Part shown: positions 6,516-9,318 of the stretch, piece after piece
Numbering within the stretch: position 1 is the first letter of the stretch
How the letters are laid out: the number at the start of each line of letters is the position of its first letter
Assembly (NCBI GenBank): GCA_023142805.1
Contig: JAGLIU010000227.1
Coordinates: forward strand, 1-9,318
Length of the DNA: 9,318 bases
Reading direction: 5' to 3'
DNA from: Candidatus Omnitrophota bacterium
GTDB lineage: Bacteria; Omnitrophota; Gorgyraeia; Tantalellales; Tantalellaceae
The notes under the pieces: generated by a model
What the model was told of the DNA's origin: nothing
The model's input: the letters and a program-made list of their open reading frames with translations, nothing else
Database searches by the model: none
Translations under genes and position numbers: made by a program

Positions 6516-7987
6516 TAGGAACTGCCTCCTTGAATATATTCTTTGAACACTTCTTCCAATTTAGTTTTGAACTCTTCGGAGAGCTCCTCCGTCTCGCACA
6601 GCTTATCTATAACGGCCTGTGCTTTGGTCTTAAAAAACTCGAAAAACTTTTCCTTGAATTTCACAATACCGTCCTCAGCCAGATCATCCAAAGACCCCTT
6701 ATTTAACAGATATAAAACCGTTATCTGCTCCTCTACCGGAATGGGTTTGTTCTTATCCTGAACGATCAAAGCCGCGACTATCTGATTACGATTGTAACAG
6801 GCTTGCGCTTCTTTAGATAAACTCCCCGCGTGAAGTTGTGTTATCTGAAGAAGTTCTAAATACTGAAGATACTCTATCCTGAGCGATGTCGATACATCTC
6901 TCATAGCGTTCCACTGCGCTTTGCTTCCGATACGCGAAACTGAAAGTCCAAGATCAATAGCGGGTTTAAACCCTTTATAAAAAAGCGACGCGTCAAAATA
7001 TACCTGTCCGTCTGTCATAGAAACAAGATTACTCGAAACATACCCTGTAACATCACCCTGCAAAATATCAACTATGGGAAAAAAGGTCATTGACCCGCCG
7101 CTTGCTTCGGGAGATAAATACCCGGCTCTTTCCATAAGCTGTGAATGTATATAAAATATATCACCGGGATACGCTTCCCTTCCCGGCGCTCTTTCTAAAA
7201 GCAACGATATCTGCCTATATACCCAGGCATGTTTGGTCAAATCATCAAATATGACAAAAACATCACGTCCCGAATGCATAAAATATTCACCAAGCATACA
7301 CGCGGTATACGGAGACAGGTACTGTTCCCCCGCGGAAGTTGACGCGACCCCGCTTACCACTATGGTATAATCCATCGCGCCCTGTTCTCTCAATAAATCC
7401 AGTGTTCTGAGTAACGAAGAATAAGGTTTTCCGATACAGCAATAAATACATATTACGTTCTTGCCTTTCTGATTAAGAATAGCGTCTATCGCGACAGTTG
7501 TTTTACCCGTAAGTCTATCTCCTATAAGAAGCTGCCTTTGCCCCTTAGCGATAGGAATAAGCGCGTCGAGTATAACAGTTCCCGTCTCTAAAGTTTTTTC
7601 AACCGGAATTCTCTGCATAACACTGGGCGCGTCCCGAAATACAGAAAAATAATCGTCAGATTCTATCGGTCCTAATTCATCCTGCGGAACGGCCAACGCG
7701 TCTACCATACGTCCGATAAAATTCTCTCCGGCAGGAAGAAGTAGCGGCTCTCCCGTTGAGTAAACTTCATCTCCGGCGCGAATATCACTTTTAGAATCCA
7801 AAACAAGTATTTGTACCTCATTCTCGGTAAATCCCATAACCAATCCACGTACACCATTAGCGAACTTTACCATCTGTCCGGTGATACATGAAGGCATATC
7901 AACAGCTTTAACAATAAATTCACGAATAGATTTTACACATCCAATTTCCCGAATTTCAAACTGTGTTCTTGACGTAGTTCTATCCAT
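6515..7987 (-). CDS. atpA: F1 ATP synthase alpha subunit, alternate/N-ATPase-like
   Basis: This 490-residue subunit carries the non-catalytic nucleotide sites and contributes the arginine finger to beta. The P-loop is GDRLTGKT (156-163); the usual residue at 159 is Gln. NQKGKNVICIYCCIG (172-186) matches the style of alternate-family alpha. The core continues with FDDLTKHAWVYRQISLLL (247-264), PGREAYPGDIFYIHSQLMERA (268-288), SMTDGQVY (323-330) and SVSRIG (349-354), in which Arg352 is the expected arginine finger. The C-terminal helical domain includes PVEEQITVLY (417-426). The N-terminus is shorter than in housekeeping alpha, which normally has a delta-binding helix; this may fit the lack of a free delta. 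The ATG at 7985-7987 has only a weak purine-rich GAGAAAG upstream. It ends overlapping the gamma start by one base. Confidence 0.95.
   Translation of the reverse strand: MDRTTSRTQFEIREIGCVKSIREFIVKAVDMPSCITGQMVKFANGVRGLVMGFTENEVQILVLDSKSDIRAGDEVYSTGEPLLLPAGENFIGRMVDALAVPQDELGPIESDDYFSVFRDAPSVMQRIPVEKTLETGTVILDALIPIAKGQRQLLIGDRLTGKTTVAIDAILNQKGKNVICIYCCIGKPYSSLLRTLDLLREQGAMDYTIVVSGVASTSAGEQYLSPYTACMLGEYFMHSGRDVFVIFDDLTKHAWVYRQISLLLERAPGREAYPGDIFYIHSQLMERAGYLSPEASGGSMTFFPIVDILQGDVTGYVSSNLVSMTDGQVYFDASLFYKGFKPAIDLGLSVSRIGSKAQWNAMRDVSTSLRIEYLQYLELLQITQLHAGSLSKEAQACYNRNQIVAALIVQDKNKPIPVEEQITVLYLLNKGSLDDLAEDGIVKFKEKFFEFFKTKAQAVIDKLCETEELSEEFKTKLEEVFKEYIQGGSS
6525..6531 (-). promoter_or_regulatory. 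Ribosome-binding site for gamma inside the end of alpha
   Basis: The minus strand reads AAGGAGG, nine bases before the GTG start of gamma. The same bases encode Gln-Gly-Gly near the alpha C-terminus. This supports GTG at 6513-6515 over the internal ATG ten codons later. Confidence 0.75.
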
Positions 7988-8236
7988 TTATTCTCTTTCT
8001 CAGTGATTACTCGATCCCACAACGAGGAAACTCCATCCCCATCACTGTCATCTCAAGTGAGTGAGGAGTAAAACAACGATCGAGCCGAGAGATCTTTTAT
8101 AAAAATAATGCTCTAATATAACAAATCCTTCGACTCCATTCCTCGCTATCGCCCGAGATACGAAAATTCCCGCACTTCCTCAAACATTACATTCTCGATC
8201 GGCGAAAAATGACACAAAACTGAACGATCACATCTT
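7988..8236. other. Gene-free spacer between b/delta and alpha
   Basis: These 249 bases sit where a separate delta gene (atpH) would normally lie. I found no delta-like frame or remnant on either strand. The stretch is mostly occupied by a degenerate palindromic, interspersed-repeat-like element. Confidence 0.7.
8046..8214. repeat. Degenerate palindromic MITE-like / interspersed repeat element
   Basis: The element is bounded by TGTCAT (8046-8051) and its complement ATGACA (8209-8214). The core is two diverged inverted arms. The left arm, about 8046-8093, read on the minus strand, begins ATCTCTCGGCTC and ends TTGAGATGACA. The right arm, 8125-8163, read on the plus strand, begins ATCCTTCGACTC and ends CCCGAGATACGA. 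An AT-rich centre separates them. CGATCGAG (8077-8084) and CTCGATCG (8194-8201) form a further inverted pair. The CTTCGACTC...CGAGATGACA style recalls small non-coding elements widespread in bacterial intergenic DNA. It has no coding capacity. Exact boundaries are uncertain. Confidence 0.5.
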
Positions 8237-8962
8237 TTATTCTTTTTTTACCTCAGCCGCCATTTTTTTTGCTTTATACCAAAGACTCCCGTCAAGCACC
8301 AAATTACCTATCTTGATCGTTATACCTGCCATTATGCCGGGATCTACTTCTTCTTTAAGCTCAATATCGTTTTTGATCTGTTTCTTGATACCCGCTTTTA
8401 TCGCGTCCAGATCTTCTCTGGCTAGTTTGTAGGCCGATATAACTACCACGTCCTTCGTATCCTCGAGAATATTCATCTGCGATAAAACATCAAAACTGCT
8501 GTCTATGATCTCTTTCGTCCAGTCATTATGCATCTGTTTTTTTATTTTTTCAGGAATGATCTCTCTTATCAATTCACACGCTTTATCAATAGATTTCTCC
8601 TCTACATTCTTCTCGACATCTTTCTTTGCTTCACTCGCACAGTTCTCCGCGCGTTTTATGACTTCTTCGCTTTCCGCCTCCGCGCGGTCTATAATTTTGG
8701 CCGCTTCTTCTTTAGCTTCAGACTGTGCTTTTACCTGTATCTCTAATGCTTCCTTTTTCGCTTTCTCTCTGGTAGAATCATACTCCTGTTGCAATTTCTG
8801 CTGTTCGCGTTTTATCGCCTGTTCTTTTTCCATGTATTCTTCGGACAATTTCTGGAGATGTGCTTTATCAAGTTTTACGCGCTTGAATATAACATACCTG
8901 AGACCAACGACCAACAAAGCAAAAATAAAAACCTGAAACAATATAAGCTGAGCTATAAACAC
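8237..8962 (-). CDS. atpF: ATP synthase b subunit fused to a delta-like C-terminal domain
   Basis: At 241 residues this is about 80 longer than a standard b subunit. One transmembrane helix (about 2-24) is followed by a long charged coiled coil (about 30-145, rich in Lys, Glu, Ala) typical of the peripheral stalk. Residues about 171-236 depart from this: an SAYKLAREDLDAI segment, then ELKEEVDPGIMAGITIKIG and LVLDGS (201-226). This closely follows the C-terminal domain of the delta/OSCP subunit. The delta N-terminal helical bundle is not recognisable. The protein therefore probably serves as both stalk and the cap on F1, explaining the absent atpH. The start is GTG at 8960-8962 with GGGGGAG just upstream, 11 bases after the c stop. 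Extended b subunits replacing delta are a known trait of N-ATPases. Confidence 0.9.
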   Translation of the reverse strand: MFIAQLILFQVFIFALLVVGLRYVIFKRVKLDKAHLQKLSEEYMEKEQAIKREQQKLQQEYDSTREKAKKEALEIQVKAQSEAKEEAAKIIDRAEAESEEVIKRAENCASEAKKDVEKNVEEKSIDKACELIREIIPEKIKKQMHNDWTKEIIDSSFDVLSQMNILEDTKDVVVISAYKLAREDLDAIKAGIKKQIKNDIELKEEVDPGIMAGITIKIGNLVLDGSLWYKAKKMAAEVKKE

Positions 8963-8963
8963 T

Positions 8964-8970
8964 ACTCCCC
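8964..8970 (-). promoter_or_regulatory. Ribosome-binding site for the b/delta gene
   Basis: A G-rich GGGGGAG on the minus strand lies between the c stop codon and the GTG start at 8960-8962. It decides this GTG start, as no ATG is available nearby upstream. Confidence 0.6.
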
Positions 8971-8973
8971 CTT

Positions 8974-9192
8974 TTATGATGAACTAAAAAGTTGATACAC
9001 TATAAGAAGCCCTATTATCGCTACAGCTTCGGCAAAAATGAGCACGATAGCCATTGCCGTAAATATTTTCGGCGCGGCGGAAGGGTTTCTACCCAAAGCG
9101 CTTATCCCGGAAAACGCACTTGCTCCGATAACAAAAGCATTGCCCAGTATACATAACGCGAATATCAATATGAGTGATAAATTTCGGGACAT
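8974..9192 (-). CDS. atpE: ATP synthase c subunit (rotor ring proteolipid)
   Basis: The product is a 72-residue hairpin of two membrane helices, the normal size for subunit c. Helix 1 spans about 5-30 and ends in the small-residue stretch GASAFSGISALG. The polar loop GRNPSAAPK contains the conserved Arg-x-Pro that contacts gamma/epsilon. Helix 2 (IFTAMAIVLIFAEAVAIIGLLIVYQLF) carries the ion-binding carboxylate in FAEAVA, Glu53. The residue after this Glu is Ala, and the helix-1 position that is Gln in Na+-type rings is Ile, so proton coupling is favoured. I chose the ATG at 9190-9192; the frame extends to a TTG at 9208-9210, but that region forms a small inverted repeat and lacks a better ribosome site. 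GAG lies seven bases before the ATG. Confidence 0.93.
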   Translation of the reverse strand: MSRNLSLILIFALCILGNAFVIGASAFSGISALGRNPSAAPKIFTAMAIVLIFAEAVAIIGLLIVYQLFSSS

Positions 9193-9202
9193 AGTATATC
9201 TC

Positions 9203-9217
9203 AATAACAACGTTATT
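9203..9217. repeat. Short inverted repeat in the leader of subunit c
   Basis: AATAAC (9203-9208) and GTTATT (9212-9217) are perfect complements around a 3-base loop. It lies about 10 bases before the candidate c start on the minus strand. It may be a small leader hairpin, but it is AT-rich and could be chance. Confidence 0.35.
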
Positions 9218-9230
9218 ATTTCTAATTAAT

Positions 9231-9259
9231 AGTATACCCAGTAGGAAGTAATAAAACAA
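9231..9259 (-). promoter_or_regulatory. Candidate sigma70-type promoter upstream of subunit c
   Basis: On the minus strand, TTGTTT (9254-9259) and TATACT (9231-9236) are separated by 17 bases. The -10 matches consensus at five of six positions, the -35 at three of six. AT-rich sequence yields such matches easily, and c would normally be co-transcribed with an upstream subunit a gene, so this is tentative. Confidence 0.3.
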
Positions 9260-9290
9260 AAAAATATACTATTTACTGTCAAAAATAGTA
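9258..9290 (-). terminator. Weak terminator-like hairpin before subunit c
   Basis: The minus strand has TACTATTT, an 8-base loop, then AAATAGTA, shortly followed by seven T residues (plus-strand A run 9258-9264). The 8-bp stem holds a single G-C pair, so it would be weak. If real, it would end an upstream transcript at the window's right edge and make c the start of a separate unit. Confidence 0.25.
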
Positions 9291-9318
9291 GTATCAGAAC
9301 ACCTGCTTATTCCACCCT

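Noticed and set aside
8505..8936. Plus-strand open frame of 143 codons rich in Ser and Phe
   Set aside because: It mirrors the Lys/Glu/Ala-rich coiled coil of the b subunit; Ser/Phe richness is the expected complement.
9193..9210. Longer subunit c starting at TTG 9208-9210
   Set aside because: It adds six residues of no family match, overlaps an inverted repeat and has no ribosome site; the internal ATG gives the usual length.
9241..9318. Possible end of a subunit a gene at the right edge
   Set aside because: All minus-strand frames stop quickly and none shows a recognisable subunit a C-terminus in so short a stretch, so no call can be supported.

Overview
The window is a compact bacterial gene run. 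Every supported gene is on the minus strand, so it reads from high to low coordinates. In transcription order it holds: an FoF1-type ATP synthase block (subunit c, a b subunit with a delta-like tail, alpha, gamma, beta), then a PilB/GspE assembly ATPase and a PilC/GspF platform protein of the type IV pilus / type II secretion family, and finally a secreted peptidase-MA-like metalloprotease cut by the left window edge. No tRNA, rRNA, CRISPR array or transposase gene was seen. Moderately AT-rich DNA, tight spacing and this gene mix suggest an uncultured anaerobic-type bacterium. Candidate phylum Omnitrophota or another PVC-related lineage is a plausible guess, but the sequence does not prove it.

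The ATP synthase (about 4117-9192) is not the textbook atpBEFHAGDC operon. There is no separate delta gene; instead subunit b is 241 residues long and ends in a domain resembling the delta C-terminal domain. No epsilon gene follows beta. Motifs in alpha, beta and gamma resemble the 'alternate' (N-ATPase-type) F1 family. However, beta lies last (c-b-alpha-gamma-beta) rather than first, and subunit c lacks the residues that bind Na+ in known Na+-type rings. Subunit a would be expected upstream, beyond the right edge.

The operon runs on without an obvious break into the pilus/secretion genes: only 10 bases separate beta from pilB. PilB carries a C-terminal PilZ domain with both c-di-GMP-binding signatures, so c-di-GMP may act directly on this motor. 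PilC follows with its own strong ribosome-binding site, then the peptidase-like gene 8 bases after PilC.

Two non-coding insert-like stretches interrupt the ATP synthase genes. One is a degenerate palindromic element of about 120-170 bp between b and alpha. The other is a 12-unit heptanucleotide array between gamma and beta that also supplies the last codons and stop of gamma. The leader before subunit c (9193-9318) holds a candidate promoter, a weak terminator-like hairpin and a small inverted repeat.
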